Shown: positions 5,472 to 15,400 of the stretch, one piece after another | How the letters are laid out: every line of letters starts with the position of its first letter | Numbering within the stretch: position 1 is the first letter of the stretch | Virus record (IMG/VR): IMGVR_UViG_3300046003_004574 | Location: 1 to 25,805 of that record | DNA from: a virus | DNA length: 25,805 bases | Reading direction: 5' to 3' (one strand) | Made by a program: the position numbers and the translations under genes | Notes under the pieces: generated by a model | Seen by the model: only the letters and a program-made list of their open reading frames with translations | Database searches by the model: none | Told to the model about the DNA's origin: nothing

Positions 5472-6378
5472 TTTACAACAAAGTATATCTAGTAATTCTA
5501 GTAAAAAAGGCAGTAGTAATCAAAATACTTTTTTCTTTGCTAGAGTTAATGACATTCTATTATCCACTGAAACTAAAACTGAAAATTTTTTTAATGATGC
5601 TGGTGGTTGGGCAGGGTTAGGTTCTATTAAATTTACTCAATTAGGTACTACTACCGATAATGATAAGCCTTCAAAATTAATAGCAAAACCATTATTTACT
5701 AATGTTTTGCAATATCCTATTTTAGAAGAAATTGTTTTAGTATTACAAGCACCTTCTGATGGATTAAATACTGATCCTCAATCTAAAACTTATTATTATT
5801 TAACAACTATTGGTTTATGGAATAGCATTCATCATAATGCTTTTCCTGATATACCTAATTTTAATAAGAAGATAAAAAATAAAAATGATAGTTCTACTCA
5901 ACAGATAGAAGAAGGTAGTTCTGTATCTGACAATCCTGATACTGGAGTTTTAAACTTTGGTAATTCTTTTAAAGAAAAAGCAGGAATTAGAAATTTATTA
6001 CCTGAGGAAGGAGACATTATAGTTGAAGGAAGATGGGGTCAATCTATTAGATTTTCATCTACAACCACTAAAAAATTACCATCTAATTCATGGAGTTCTC
6101 AAGGAGAATTAGGAGCGCCTATTACTATTATACGTAATGGGCAATCTAAGGAGAAAAACACTTCAGCGCCATGGGTCCCTCTTTATGAAGATATTAATAA
6201 TGATGGTTCATCTATTTACATGTCATCAGGTCAAGATATACCTTTAGAACTTGCTTCTAAAAATTTAAAATCTTTTAATGTAACTGTAGGAGCAGCATTT
6301 AATTCAGCACTACAAATACCTGATCCTTATATTCCATCAACAAACATTTCACCTAAACAAGCAGACAACCTTAAATAA
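5452..6378 (+). CDS. Baseplate hub/spike protein, gp5 OB-fold type
   Basis: 308 residues. The segment ILLSTETKTENFFNDAGG, then LGSIKF, then QYPILEEIVLVLQAP (about 88-101) and YYYLTTIGLWNSIHHNAFPD reads like the OB-fold part of gp5-like hub proteins. GDIIVEGRWGQSIRFSS (about 188-204) is a strand-rich motif I associate with such proteins in marine T4-like phages. No lysozyme domain is present, unlike T4 gp5. The next gene supplies a separate beta-helix, so the hub and the spike tip look split into two proteins. The homology is from pattern memory and needs a profile search; 'virion protein' is the safe reading. Confidence 0.55.
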   Translation: MSNLYPSLQQSISSNSSKKGSSNQNTFFFARVNDILLSTETKTENFFNDAGGWAGLGSIKFTQLGTTTDNDKPSKLIAKPLFTNVLQYPILEEIVLVLQAPSDGLNTDPQSKTYYYLTTIGLWNSIHHNAFPDIPNFNKKIKNKNDSSTQQIEEGSSVSDNPDTGVLNFGNSFKEKAGIRNLLPEEGDIIVEGRWGQSIRFSSTTTKKLPSNSWSSQGELGAPITIIRNGQSKEKNTSAPWVPLYEDINNDGSSIYMSSGQDIPLELASKNLKSFNVTVGAAFNSALQIPDPYIPSTNISPKQADNLK

Positions 6379-6797
6379 TGGCAGATTATAAACCCGACTT
6401 TCCTTATTTAGGAGAACAGATTATTATTAATTCCGGTAGAGTTATTTTAAACTCTAAGGATGATTCTGTATTTTTATTTGGTAAAAAAGCAATTGGTTTC
6501 TCTTCAGCTGGTACTATTAATTTTGATGCTGATGAAGCTATTATAATGAATACTCCTAAACTTTATTTAGGTTTAGATGCTAAAGAACCATTAGTAAAAG
6601 GAACTCAATTAACTATAATGTTAGATGATATATTGGATGCTTTAAAAGTATTAAGCTCACAATTAAAAAATACCCAAGATAGTAATGGAGTTTTTATAAC
6701 TAATATAATAACAGCCAGTGATAGTTTAGAAAAATCTGTAGGTAGGATTAAAGGTAGAGTAAAGGATATAACATCAAAACAAAATTTTACTTTATAA
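6378..6797 (+). CDS. Tail-spike beta-helix protein (gp5 C-terminal type)
   Basis: 139 residues. Residues 11-65 are short repeats of alternating hydrophobic and small residues (QIIINSGRVILNS, VFLFGKKAIGFSSAGTINFD, AIIMNTPKLYLG). This is the pattern of the intertwined triple-stranded beta-helix at the end of T4 gp5. Residues 75-139 form helices that could trimerise or attach the spike (MLDDILDALKVLSSQLK). The start codon overlaps the stop of the OB-fold gene (TAATGG), which fits partners made in a fixed ratio. It would form the membrane-piercing needle under the baseplate. No C-terminal iron-binding tip motif is seen. Confidence 0.6.
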   Translation: MADYKPDFPYLGEQIIINSGRVILNSKDDSVFLFGKKAIGFSSAGTINFDADEAIIMNTPKLYLGLDAKEPLVKGTQLTIMLDDILDALKVLSSQLKNTQDSNGVFITNIITASDSLEKSVGRIKGRVKDITSKQNFTL

Positions 6798-8257
6798 TGG
6801 CTATACCACAAGGATTATCTAATATTTTAACTAAAATTGCTCCTCAACGTGTAAATGATATGGTTGAGAAGATATTAGACATTTTAAATAAAGTTAATGA
6901 GGCTGTTAGAAAAATTAATGAAATAGATTTCTGTAACCCTTTAGGTTATATTTTAACAAAAGCTTTACCTCCAGGAGGAGTTTTAGAAAATAAAATGTTA
7001 AAATATGGTAAAGATATAACTGCTTTTATAAATAAACAAGAGGAAAAATTAGACCCTTTCAAACGTAAAGACGAAACTGAAGAACAATACAAAACTCGTT
7101 TATTATCATATCAAGAATCAATTGAGGAAATAAGACAATCTCTAGAAGATATTATACCTCCTCCTGATTTGGTAGATATATTTCCAGGTGGGGAAGGTTT
7201 AGTACAAACTATTAATACTTTAAATTTAGTATTAACTAATACTAGTGATACATTAGATGCTAGAACTGATCCTAAACAACTTATTATAACTAGAATTTCT
7301 TTAATAAAATCTTTCTCTGATAAATTAAAACCTTTTATGAGTCCTATTAATATAGCTACTTTAGCTATAGGGGATCAAGCTGAAGAATTAAATAAAAAAT
7401 TAAGAGATTTTATCAAACCTGAAAGGTTTGCCTCTAGTGTTGCATTTATAATCAAACAAGTAAAATCTATAGATAAAGCAATTGTACAAATTCAAAAAAC
7501 TATTCAGTTAATAAATACAATTTTAAAATTACTAAATACTTTAATAAAAGTTTTTAAATTTGTAACTAAGATTTTAAAAGCTTCTCCAATCCCTGTAGCT
7601 ACAGGTGGTGGTGGAAGTCCTGTAATATCTCAAACTGATGGAGCTTTAACTTCTAAAGCTGATAGAGTTAGAACATTCCAAACTAATATAGATGATTATA
7701 GTAAAGTAATTAGAATGATTACTAATTTCTTAAGCGGTAGTGTACTTTTACAAATTCAAAGAATTAGAAAAGAAATTATAAGGTTATTAACCGGATTAGA
7801 AATTTTATATAAAAATTTATTAGCTTGTCCTTATACAAATGATCCTTTATTAGAGCAAAGTCTACAAGATGCTATTTCATCTTTACAAAATAATTTAGTT
7901 ACTCTAGACAATTTATTTCCAACTGCTAAAACAGATAATTTATTACCTTCATTATATGATGGATATCAAATTGATATTATTAAAGAGGAAATTGTTGATG
8001 CTGGAATAAAATTATTAAGAAGAAGAGTAATAGTTAGCGATCAAAGAGGAATCACAGTATATGAAGGTACTCCAACTTTTGCTACTGATGATCAAATCTT
8101 AATTAAAGAAGGTCAATATTATATAGATAAACAAGGTAATATTGGTACAAGTGATGAAGGAAATTCTTTTCCTACTAATCAAGGAGTAATAAATGAAATG
8201 AATGAATTAGGTTTAAATCCTAATGATGTTAATGTTAACCCTAATGACTTAAATTAA
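6797..8257 (+). CDS. Helical baseplate-hub or tail-tip protein
   Basis: 486 residues. Most of it is helical. Residues 205-270 form a long hydrophobic-amphipathic helical run (KTIQLINTILKLLNTLIKVF, then VTKILKASPIPVATGGGG), ending in a glycine turn. The C-terminal part (about 392-445) is a compact beta segment (GYQIDIIKEEIVDAGIKLLR, then RVIVSDQRGITVYEG, then a LIKEGQYYIDKQGN strand pair). It is too short for a T4-like tape measure, but the hydrophobic run recalls tape-measure or hub proteins. It lies between the spike and the gp25 gene, in the usual hub position. The tail is Asn-rich (LNPNDVNVNPNDLN). Confidence 0.5.
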   Translation: MAIPQGLSNILTKIAPQRVNDMVEKILDILNKVNEAVRKINEIDFCNPLGYILTKALPPGGVLENKMLKYGKDITAFINKQEEKLDPFKRKDETEEQYKTRLLSYQESIEEIRQSLEDIIPPPDLVDIFPGGEGLVQTINTLNLVLTNTSDTLDARTDPKQLIITRISLIKSFSDKLKPFMSPINIATLAIGDQAEELNKKLRDFIKPERFASSVAFIIKQVKSIDKAIVQIQKTIQLINTILKLLNTLIKVFKFVTKILKASPIPVATGGGGSPVISQTDGALTSKADRVRTFQTNIDDYSKVIRMITNFLSGSVLLQIQRIRKEIIRLLTGLEILYKNLLACPYTNDPLLEQSLQDAISSLQNNLVTLDNLFPTAKTDNLLPSLYDGYQIDIIKEEIVDAGIKLLRRRVIVSDQRGITVYEGTPTFATDDQILIKEGQYYIDKQGNIGTSDEGNSFPTNQGVINEMNELGLNPNDVNVNPNDLN

Positions 8258-8276
8258 AAATAAGTTGTATTATTAA

Positions 8277-8289
8277 ATATTTATAATTA
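8277..8289 (+). promoter_or_regulatory. Late-promoter-like ATATTTATAWTW, copy 2
   Basis: ATATTTATAATTA, whose last base is the A of ATG 8289. If this is a promoter, the transcript would begin inside the reading frame. Then either translation starts at the internal ATG 8331 or the motif serves mainly the downstream wedge genes. This copy is the best test of what the motif does. Confidence 0.5.
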
Positions 8290-8765
8290 TGAAGTTAGAT
8301 GCTTTAAGAAAATTAATTAGAGAAGAAATGCGAACTGTAATCCAAGAGGAGCTTAAAGGCATCCTTACGGAGGCTGTAGTTATAGCAAGTGCGCCTGAAC
8401 AGAAAACTAAATTTACTTCTCAACCTCATGTTAAAACTGAATCTACATACAAACCTAGATTCTCAGAAATACTAGCTGAAAAGAAAGCTCCTACATCTAC
8501 AGGTAATCCTATTTTTGATCTTTTAAATGAAACTGCGGAGTCAGGAGAATGGAGATCTATAAATGGAGGTTACACTGCTCAAGATGCTGTAGGATTTGCT
8601 GGTGGTATGCCTGGTATGGGTGGTATTAATACTCCCGTAGTAGCTACGGTAGATCAAATGATATCAAACCAAGGACCTGTTAGAGATATAAATGATGTAA
8701 GAATAGATGCCGTACCTGATTTTACGGGATTAATGGGTAAATTAAAAGAAAACGGTAAATTATAA
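8289..8765 (+). CDS. Virion protein with basic amphipathic N-terminus
   Basis: 158 residues. It opens with a helix of alternating basic, acidic and hydrophobic residues (MKLDALRKLIREEMRTVIQE), then a linker rich in Ala, Ser, Thr and Pro, then a glycine- and methionine-rich patch (GFAGGMPGMGG). Proteins with an LRKLIREE-type start are, from memory, frequent among structural genes of marine T4-like phages. In T4 such N-terminal helices can target proteins to the prohead. The start is uncertain: ATG 8289 gives this helix, and ATG 8331 (Met15) would remove most of it. The stop overlaps the gp25 start (TAATGG). Confidence 0.5.
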   Translation: MKLDALRKLIREEMRTVIQEELKGILTEAVVIASAPEQKTKFTSQPHVKTESTYKPRFSEILAEKKAPTSTGNPIFDLLNETAESGEWRSINGGYTAQDAVGFAGGMPGMGGINTPVVATVDQMISNQGPVRDINDVRIDAVPDFTGLMGKLKENGKL

Positions 8766-9175
8766 TGGCTTATAATATAATTAATATTAATCCTTTAGAC
8801 TTACAACCTAGTAAAGGTGTAGGCATAAAAGTACCTTTTGATGGTCCAACCGGATTAAATATTACTTACACAACTAAAGAAGCTACTAAATCTAACATTT
8901 TAAATTTTCTTTTAACTGGTAAAAGAGAAAGAATAATGAACCCTAATTTAGGGGCAGGAATTAGAGAACAATTATTTGAACAAATAACTTCCAACACTAT
9001 TGAAAATATAGAGGATATAATAACATTTGGTTTAAATGATTATTTTCCTCAAATAAAATTAAATAATTTAACAGTTAATTCCTCACCTGATCAAAACCTA
9101 ATTCAAATTTATTTTAGTTATTCTATAAAAAATACTAATATACAAGATGAAATTGTAATAAATTTTAATAATTAA
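8765..9175 (+). CDS. 25: gp25-like baseplate wedge protein
   Basis: 136 residues, the usual size of the gp25/GPW family. The central motif GKRERIMNPNLGAGIREQLFE (residues 52-72, with R-E-R and M-N-P) corresponds to the family's EPR-like core and the 'NP.fG..l...LFE' strand-helix. It is followed by a helix with ENIEDII and a C-terminal strand pair (LIQIYFSYSI). In T4, gp25 joins the gp6-gp7-gp53 core bundle of the wedge and connects to the sheath. It lies two bases ahead of the gp6-like gene, the order conserved in contractile tails. The T4 protein was once called a lysozyme; no catalytic motif is seen here. Confidence 0.85.
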   Translation: MAYNIININPLDLQPSKGVGIKVPFDGPTGLNITYTTKEATKSNILNFLLTGKRERIMNPNLGAGIREQLFEQITSNTIENIEDIITFGLNDYFPQIKLNNLTVNSSPDQNLIQIYFSYSIKNTNIQDEIVINFNN

Positions 9176-9177
9176 TA

Positions 9178-11058
9178 ATGGCTAATTCAAAACCTATACA
9201 ATACTTAAATAAAGATTTTGATAGTTTAAAAGCACAATTGATAAATTTTGCTCAAACTTACTATCCTAATACTTATAATGATTTTAATGAAACATCACCT
9301 GGTATGATGTTAATTGAAATGGCTTCTTATATAGGAGATGTATTATCCTTTTATACTGATAATCAAATTCAAGAAAATTTTCTTCAATTTGCTAAACAGA
9401 GAAAAAATTTATTAGCCCAAGCTTACACTTATGGTTACCAGCCTAAAGTAACTAAAGCAGCATCAGTTAATTTATCAGTTTACCAAGTAGTACCTGCTGT
9501 ATTATCAGGTAGTCAGTTCACTCCAGATTTAAATTATGCTTTAATTTTACAAGAAGGAGGTAAAATTTCTTCTAATTTAGACTCTAATATACAATTTTAT
9601 ATAAATGAGAAATTAGACTTTTCAAAATCTGTACCTGGTTCTGAAACTGAAATATCAGTTTATTCTACTGATGTTAATCAAAACCCTCAATTTTATTTAT
9701 TAAAGAAAACAGTTAAGGCTTCAGCAGGAACTTTAACATCTACTAATATATCATTTAGCAATCCTGAGCGTTACCCTACTGTAGATATTAATGATTCTAA
9801 CATTATTGAAATAGTTGATGTAGTAGATTCTAACAATAATAAATGGTATGAAGTGCCTTATTTAGCTCAAGATACTATTTTTGTACCTACAGTTAATACA
9901 GCTCAAAATGATCCAAGTTTATCTCAATATAATGATACTGTACCTTATTTATTAAAATTAATAAAAGTACCTAGAAGATTTATAAAAAGATTTAAAGCTG
10001 ACAACCAACTTCAATTACAATTTGGTCCTGGTATTTCATCAGGAGCTGATGAAGAAATTATACCTAATTCTGATAATATAGGTTTAGGATTACCTTATGG
10101 TGTAGATAAAATGACTACAGCGTTTGACCCTTCAAATTTCTTATATACTCAAACTTATGGTTTAGCTCCTTCTAATACTACTTTAACAGTAACTTACTTA
10201 AAAGGAGGAGGAGCAACATCAAATGCCCCTACTAATACTTTAACTATAAACTCAGGAATAACAACTTCATTTAATGGTAATAATTTAGATAATAATTTAT
10301 CAAATACCGTTTTAGCCTCTTTAGCTTTTAATAACGAAGAATCAGCTAATGGAGGAGGAGATGGAGATACTAATGAACAAATAAGACAAAATGCTTTAGC
10401 ATCTTTCCCAACTCAGTTAAGAACAGTTACTAAAGATGATTATATTGTTAGAACTTTATCTTTACCTTCAAAATATGGTGTTGTTTCTAAAGCTTATGTA
10501 AATCAAGATATTAGTATTCAAAATAACTTTACAACAGATTTATTAGCAACTCAAAATTTAAATTCAATTTCATTATATATCTTATCTAGAGATAGTAATA
10601 ATAATTTAGCTGTTCCAAATAATGCTTTAAAACAAAATTTAAAGACTTACCTTTCTCAATATAGAATGGTAACTGATGCAGTTAATATTAAAAATGCTTT
10701 TATTATTAATATAGGTGTGAACTTTGAAATTATAGTTAGACCTAATTATAATAATAGGTTAATACTAAACAACTGTTTAACTACACTTCAAAATTACTTT
10801 AACATAGATAAATGGCAAATAAATCAACCAATAATCTTACCAGAGATTTATAGTAATTTAGATCAAGTTGAAGGAGTTCAAACTGTACAAAAAGTAGAAA
10901 TTGTTAATAAAGTAGGAAGTAATAATAATTACTCCCAATACTCATATGATATTAAAGGAGCTACTATTAATAATATAGTTTATCCTTCTTTAGATCCAAG
11001 TATTTTTGAAGTTAAATTTCCTACAACGGATATACAAGGCAGGGTAGTTACTTTTTAA
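9178..11058 (+). CDS. 6: gp6/baseplate-J-like wedge protein
   Basis: 626 residues, close to T4 gp6. The N-terminal helical region includes IQYLNKDFDSLKAQLINFAQ and the 'DFNETSPGMMLIEMASYIGDVLSFYTDNQ' helix (36-63), the classic entry of gp6/J proteins. At about 390-440 lies the family's 'GGGDGDTNEQIRQNALASF...LRTVTKDDYI' motif, in which the glycine loop precedes a helix and the T-x-x-D-Y turn. The C-terminus has INIGVNFEI and QPIILPEIYSNLDQVEGVQT, as in baseplate-J endings. It makes the iris ring of the baseplate wedge. It is followed by a 41-base gap holding another late-type motif. Confidence 0.85.
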   Translation: MANSKPIQYLNKDFDSLKAQLINFAQTYYPNTYNDFNETSPGMMLIEMASYIGDVLSFYTDNQIQENFLQFAKQRKNLLAQAYTYGYQPKVTKAASVNLSVYQVVPAVLSGSQFTPDLNYALILQEGGKISSNLDSNIQFYINEKLDFSKSVPGSETEISVYSTDVNQNPQFYLLKKTVKASAGTLTSTNISFSNPERYPTVDINDSNIIEIVDVVDSNNNKWYEVPYLAQDTIFVPTVNTAQNDPSLSQYNDTVPYLLKLIKVPRRFIKRFKADNQLQLQFGPGISSGADEEIIPNSDNIGLGLPYGVDKMTTAFDPSNFLYTQTYGLAPSNTTLTVTYLKGGGATSNAPTNTLTINSGITTSFNGNNLDNNLSNTVLASLAFNNEESANGGGDGDTNEQIRQNALASFPTQLRTVTKDDYIVRTLSLPSKYGVVSKAYVNQDISIQNNFTTDLLATQNLNSISLYILSRDSNNNLAVPNNALKQNLKTYLSQYRMVTDAVNIKNAFIINIGVNFEIIVRPNYNNRLILNNCLTTLQNYFNIDKWQINQPIILPEIYSNLDQVEGVQTVQKVEIVNKVGSNNNYSQYSYDIKGATINNIVYPSLDPSIFEVKFPTTDIQGRVVTF

Positions 11059-11075
11059 AGAAATTTATCTAATGT

Positions 11076-11088
11076 ATATTTATATTAT
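11076..11088 (+). promoter_or_regulatory. Late-promoter-like ATATTTATAWTW, copy 3
   Basis: ATATTTATATTAT, 11 bases before ATG 11100 and 17 bases after the gp6-like stop. It matches the core of the other four copies; only the final base differs. It would start a unit running through the very large baseplate gene. Confidence 0.55.
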
Positions 11089-11099
11089 ATATTAGATTT

Positions 11100-12131
11100 A
11101 TGGCTATTTACAAAATTTTTCCTGAGAAAGATACTTTTATTTCATACTATCGTCCTACCCAAAATTTTGGAAGAGACGAAGTATTAGAAATTTCTAATGA
11201 AACTGAATTAACTTCATTACATGCTGACAGAACTAGAGCTTTAATACAATTCCCTACATCACAAATATCAGATGTAATTAGTAATAAAGTTACTGGAAGT
11301 TTTGTATCTTATCTAAAATTATTTTTAGCTAACGCTTATATCCCTTCAGATTTTACTATAATGGCGTACCCTATCTCAAGAAGTTGGGAAATGGGATTAG
11401 GTAGATCAGGAGATGATCCTATAACTACTTTAGGATGTACTTGGAATAATGCAGCACAATCTTCAAGTTGGACAACTGCAGGAGGAGATTATTTATCAAA
11501 TATCCCTTCTTCTCAATCTTTTAATTATATTACGGACAAAGACATTAACATGAATGTTAGTAATATGGTTCTAGGTTGGAACTCAGGATCTTTTTCTAAC
11601 TATGGGATTTTATTAAAACAAAGTAGCAGTATAGAGGGAAGCGATGAACCATCTATTACTAAATTCTTTTCAATGGATACTCATACTATATATCCTCCTC
11701 AATTAGAATTTAGATGGAATGATAGTTCATATAGTACTACATTAACCCAAATTACTACTTCAGATTTTATTTCTACTATTTCTAATAATAAAACTGAATT
11801 TGAAGAAAATACAATATATAAATTTAGAATAAAAGCTAGAGATAGATTCCCTGTTAGACAATTCTCAACATCATCTGTATACTTAAATACTAAAGCTTTA
11901 CCTTCAAGTTCATACTGGGCTTTAAAAGATGTTAAAACAGAAGAGATGGTAGTGGATTTTGATAATAATTATACTAAAATAAGTTGTGATAATACTAGTA
12001 ATTATTTTAAACTTTATATGAATGGTTTAGAACCTGAGCGTTACTATCAAATTCTTTACAAAGTAGTATTAAATGATAATGAAACTGTAATTATAGATGA
12101 TAATTCTAATTACTTTAAAATAGTTAGATAA
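11100..12131 (+). CDS. Beta-rich virion protein with DNRLRE-like domain
   Basis: 343 residues. Residues 1-200 fit a DNRLRE-like jelly-roll. It opens DTFISYYRPTQNFGRDEVLE (the 'D-t-fi....ptqNfG..' entry) and continues RALIQFPTSQISD and LKLFLANAYIPSDFTIMAYP. It ends with a D-[IV]-x-x-x-V-x-x-W-like helix (MNVSNMVLGWNSG) and GILLKQS. Such domains are found in bacterial surface proteins and phage virion proteins, where they bind or stack. Residues 215-343 form a second beta domain (YKFRIKARDRFPVRQF, then SNYFKLYMNGLEPERYY). It is probably an accessory part of the baseplate or of a fibre attachment site. Enzyme motifs are absent. Confidence 0.55.
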   Translation: MAIYKIFPEKDTFISYYRPTQNFGRDEVLEISNETELTSLHADRTRALIQFPTSQISDVISNKVTGSFVSYLKLFLANAYIPSDFTIMAYPISRSWEMGLGRSGDDPITTLGCTWNNAAQSSSWTTAGGDYLSNIPSSQSFNYITDKDINMNVSNMVLGWNSGSFSNYGILLKQSSSIEGSDEPSITKFFSMDTHTIYPPQLEFRWNDSSYSTTLTQITTSDFISTISNNKTEFEENTIYKFRIKARDRFPVRQFSTSSVYLNTKALPSSSYWALKDVKTEEMVVDFDNNYTKISCDNTSNYFKLYMNGLEPERYYQILYKVVLNDNETVIIDDNSNYFKIVR

Positions 12132-12466
12132 TGGCTGAACAAGTTCAATTAAATAAAACAGTTTATGGTAAAATTACTTACCCTAATATAATTAATACTC
12201 AATTCACTCAATTGGTAGGTGCTAACCCTGCTGAGGGACCTGCTCCAATAACTGTAGAAGAATTTTTTCAAGCGTATAATGATTTATTTTTTGAAATACC
12301 TATTGACGGAGAATTTAATTCTCATTTAGAATTAATAAAAAGAAGTACAGAGTATGTTGGTGTTAACCAAACAACAGATGAAATTGATGCTTTACTAACT
12401 GAAATAAATCAATTAAGGTTAGAAAATCTTCAATTACAACAACAATTAGATGAATTAAATTCATAA
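12131..12466 (+). CDS. Small virion protein with C-terminal coiled coil
   Basis: 111 residues. The front is a mixed segment (TVYGKITYPNIINTQFTQL, then VEEFFQAYNDLFFEIP). The end is a clear leucine-zipper-like coil (ALLTEINQLRLENLQLQQQLDELN), with leucines or isoleucine at about seven-residue spacing. It probably multimerises, perhaps as a trimer pinning the DNRLRE-like protein to the large baseplate protein. It overlaps the upstream gene (TAATGG) and stands nine bases before the giant gene. No family is known to me. Confidence 0.55.
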   Translation: MAEQVQLNKTVYGKITYPNIINTQFTQLVGANPAEGPAPITVEEFFQAYNDLFFEIPIDGEFNSHLELIKRSTEYVGVNQTTDEIDALLTEINQLRLENLQLQQQLDELNS

Positions 12467-12474
12467 TAAAATAA

Positions 12475-15400
12475 ATGGAAATAACTAATATATCAAGTCT
12501 AGATAGAACATCTTTTATAAATCAAGATTATAAACCACAAGACGAAATTTTATTAAATGCTTTAGAAGTAAATAATGAATTTGGTAATCCTGATGATAAG
12601 ATAGAAATTCATGTTATATCACCTAATGGTGATGTAATTGAATCTGTTTATGATTTTAGAAATTATAAAATAAATATTACTACTCAAAATAGTTCTCTAT
12701 ATAACCAAATTGAATTAGACCCTAAAGCAGATTTAGAGTCATTTGGTTATTTCTCAGGGCAATATGATGTTAATTATAACTTTTATAGACAATTATTCTT
12801 AAGTTCTCCATCTAATAATTTTTACATCTCAGAAATATCATCTGATAGAACTGAAATAAAAATTTCAAATAATAATATATCATATAATGATTTAGGTCAA
12901 AATTATTTAAATTATATAGCTACTAGAAATTCAAGAAACTTTTACTCTGATTTTATTTTAAATTTTGGGGAAAATGATACTTACATAGCAGTTAATGTAG
13001 CTTTAGATAATGTAAATACAAATGTGCCTAGTTTATATATTAAATTATATGAACCCTTACCTACTAACTTAAATGTTAAAAATACTTTATGGTTAGTTGA
13101 ATCCATATCTGAGCCTTATTCTTTTAGAGTAAATACAGATTTTATAGCTGAAGAAATAGATACTACTATTCCTTTAAGAGGGCCTAATGTTAATATTGAA
13201 TTAAATGATAAAGTTAATTTAACAACTCCTTATTTAAATTTATCTAATTTATTAGATAATTCATTAACTTCTTCTTACCAACAATTACAATCATGGTTAG
13301 AAGAAAAAAGTATAGAAATAACTGTTGATTACACTAACTTTAATAATTTTGTCCATTTCTCATCAGCTGAAGATAGGTTAAATAATTTTAAATATAAATT
13401 AACCCAAATTCAATCTTTACAAGCAGATATTGATAACTTAAATAATTTAAACCCTTTAACAGGTTCAGCTTATATTAATAGTAATAAAGAAATCCTTCAA
13501 AATAAATTAAACACTATAATTAAAAAATTTGATGGGTATGAATATTATTTATATTATGAATCAGGCTCAAAAACATGGCCTAAGACAAATTCATCAAAAC
13601 CTTATATTAATGCTCCAACAACATCTTCATTAGCATTAACATGGTTAGGTAGTAATATAGAATCCTCAACTTATTATGGAGGACAAATATTATCAGCATC
13701 ACTTTATGATAATTTAAATAAAAATTACATATGGAACAATTTACCAGAATATATAAAAGCTGATTCTCAAAATGCTAACCTAGAGCTATTTACATCAATG
13801 TTAGGTCAGCATTATGACTATATTTGGACTTATATTAAAGATATAACTGACATTCAAGTTGCTGATAATAGAATTGATTTTGGTATTTCTAAAGACTTAG
13901 TAGCTGATACTTTAAGAAATTTTGGTATTAAATTATATACTAACTCTAGAAATCAAGATGATATTTATTCTTCATTATTGGGTATAAATGCTGAAGGTAG
14001 TTTTTTACCTTCAACAGGATCTTACTTAATTAATAATTATGTAACTGCATCTCAATATACTATCCCTGATAATGATATCGTAAAAGAAACATATAAAAGG
14101 TTATATCACAATTTACCTTATTTACTTAAGACTCGTGGTACAAGAACAGGATTAAACGCTTTAATCAACTGTTTTGGTATCCCTGAAACTATTTTAAAAG
14201 TAAAAGAATATGGTGGGAGTAAAAAAGATGAGAATTTAATTGAACAAGTTACTCCTAAATTTAATTATAGTTTAAAATTAAATAATACTGCTAGTTTAGC
14301 TATACCATTCCAACCATCTTATAAACAATATTTAGATACAGGTTTTGATAATGTTTATCCTGATACTTTTGAATTTAGATTTAAATTTGATAATACATCT
14401 TCATTAACTCAATCCCTTTTACAATCTCAAGATAATAGATTAAGTGTAGGTATAACTCCAAGTACTAGTTCATATGCTTCTTTATTTTTTAAAGTATCAG
14501 GAAGTGGAACTAATTTTATAACTTCTTCTCAAATTACTTTACCTTTCTATAATAAGGATTGGTGGAATTTAAATATTACAAAACAATCAAGTAGTCTTAG
14601 TTTATTTCCTTCTTCTAGTATAAATCAACTTGTTAGTGATTTTCAAGCACGAGTAATAGCAGATGGTGGAACTTTTGAATCTACTGTGTGTTTATTAAGT
14701 GATTTAAATTCATTAGTAACTCCAAATTTAACTCAAAATCAATATTATACTATAACTGTTGGAAATAAAGATTCAAATGGTATTCAATATTTAACTTCTA
14801 GTTCACTTTTTATAACTGGAGAATTAACATCAAGTAATGCAGTATTCAATTCTCCCAATACTTTCTATTTAGGTGGAACAACTGATTACCCATTTTCAGG
14901 CTCAATTCAAGAATTTAGATATTGGATTGATTCAATTCCTATATCAGATTTTAAAGATCATATCCTAAACCCAAGATCTATTAGCTTTAACGGGGTAACA
15001 AGTTCTTATAATAATCTAATATTCAGATTACCTTTAGGTTCTGAATTAGATAATACTATAACTGCTTCATTATTTTCAGTTCATCCTGCAGTAACAGCTT
15101 CATTTACAAGTGCTTCTATAACTTCTTCTAAAGCTGTTTTAAATAATTATATTTCATCTTCATATAAAACTAACAATGAAACATTTTTAGTGAATACTCC
15201 TAATGTAGGTAACATAACTGAAATTGATGAAAAAGTAAGAATAGTATCACAAAGTTTAATTACAGGAAGTGTTTTAACTCCTTATATTTCCATTCAAAAA
15301 CCTTTAAATCCTTCATATACAAATGATTTATCAATTGTAGATATTTCTTTATCACCTCAAGATTCTATTAATAGTGATATAATAGCTCAATTAGGTTCAT

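Noticed and set aside
6605-6811. - strand frame opposite the spike gene
   Set aside because: Shadow of a well-supported + strand gene. The same applies to the - strand frames at 1201-1401, 5042-5224 and 17832-18035.
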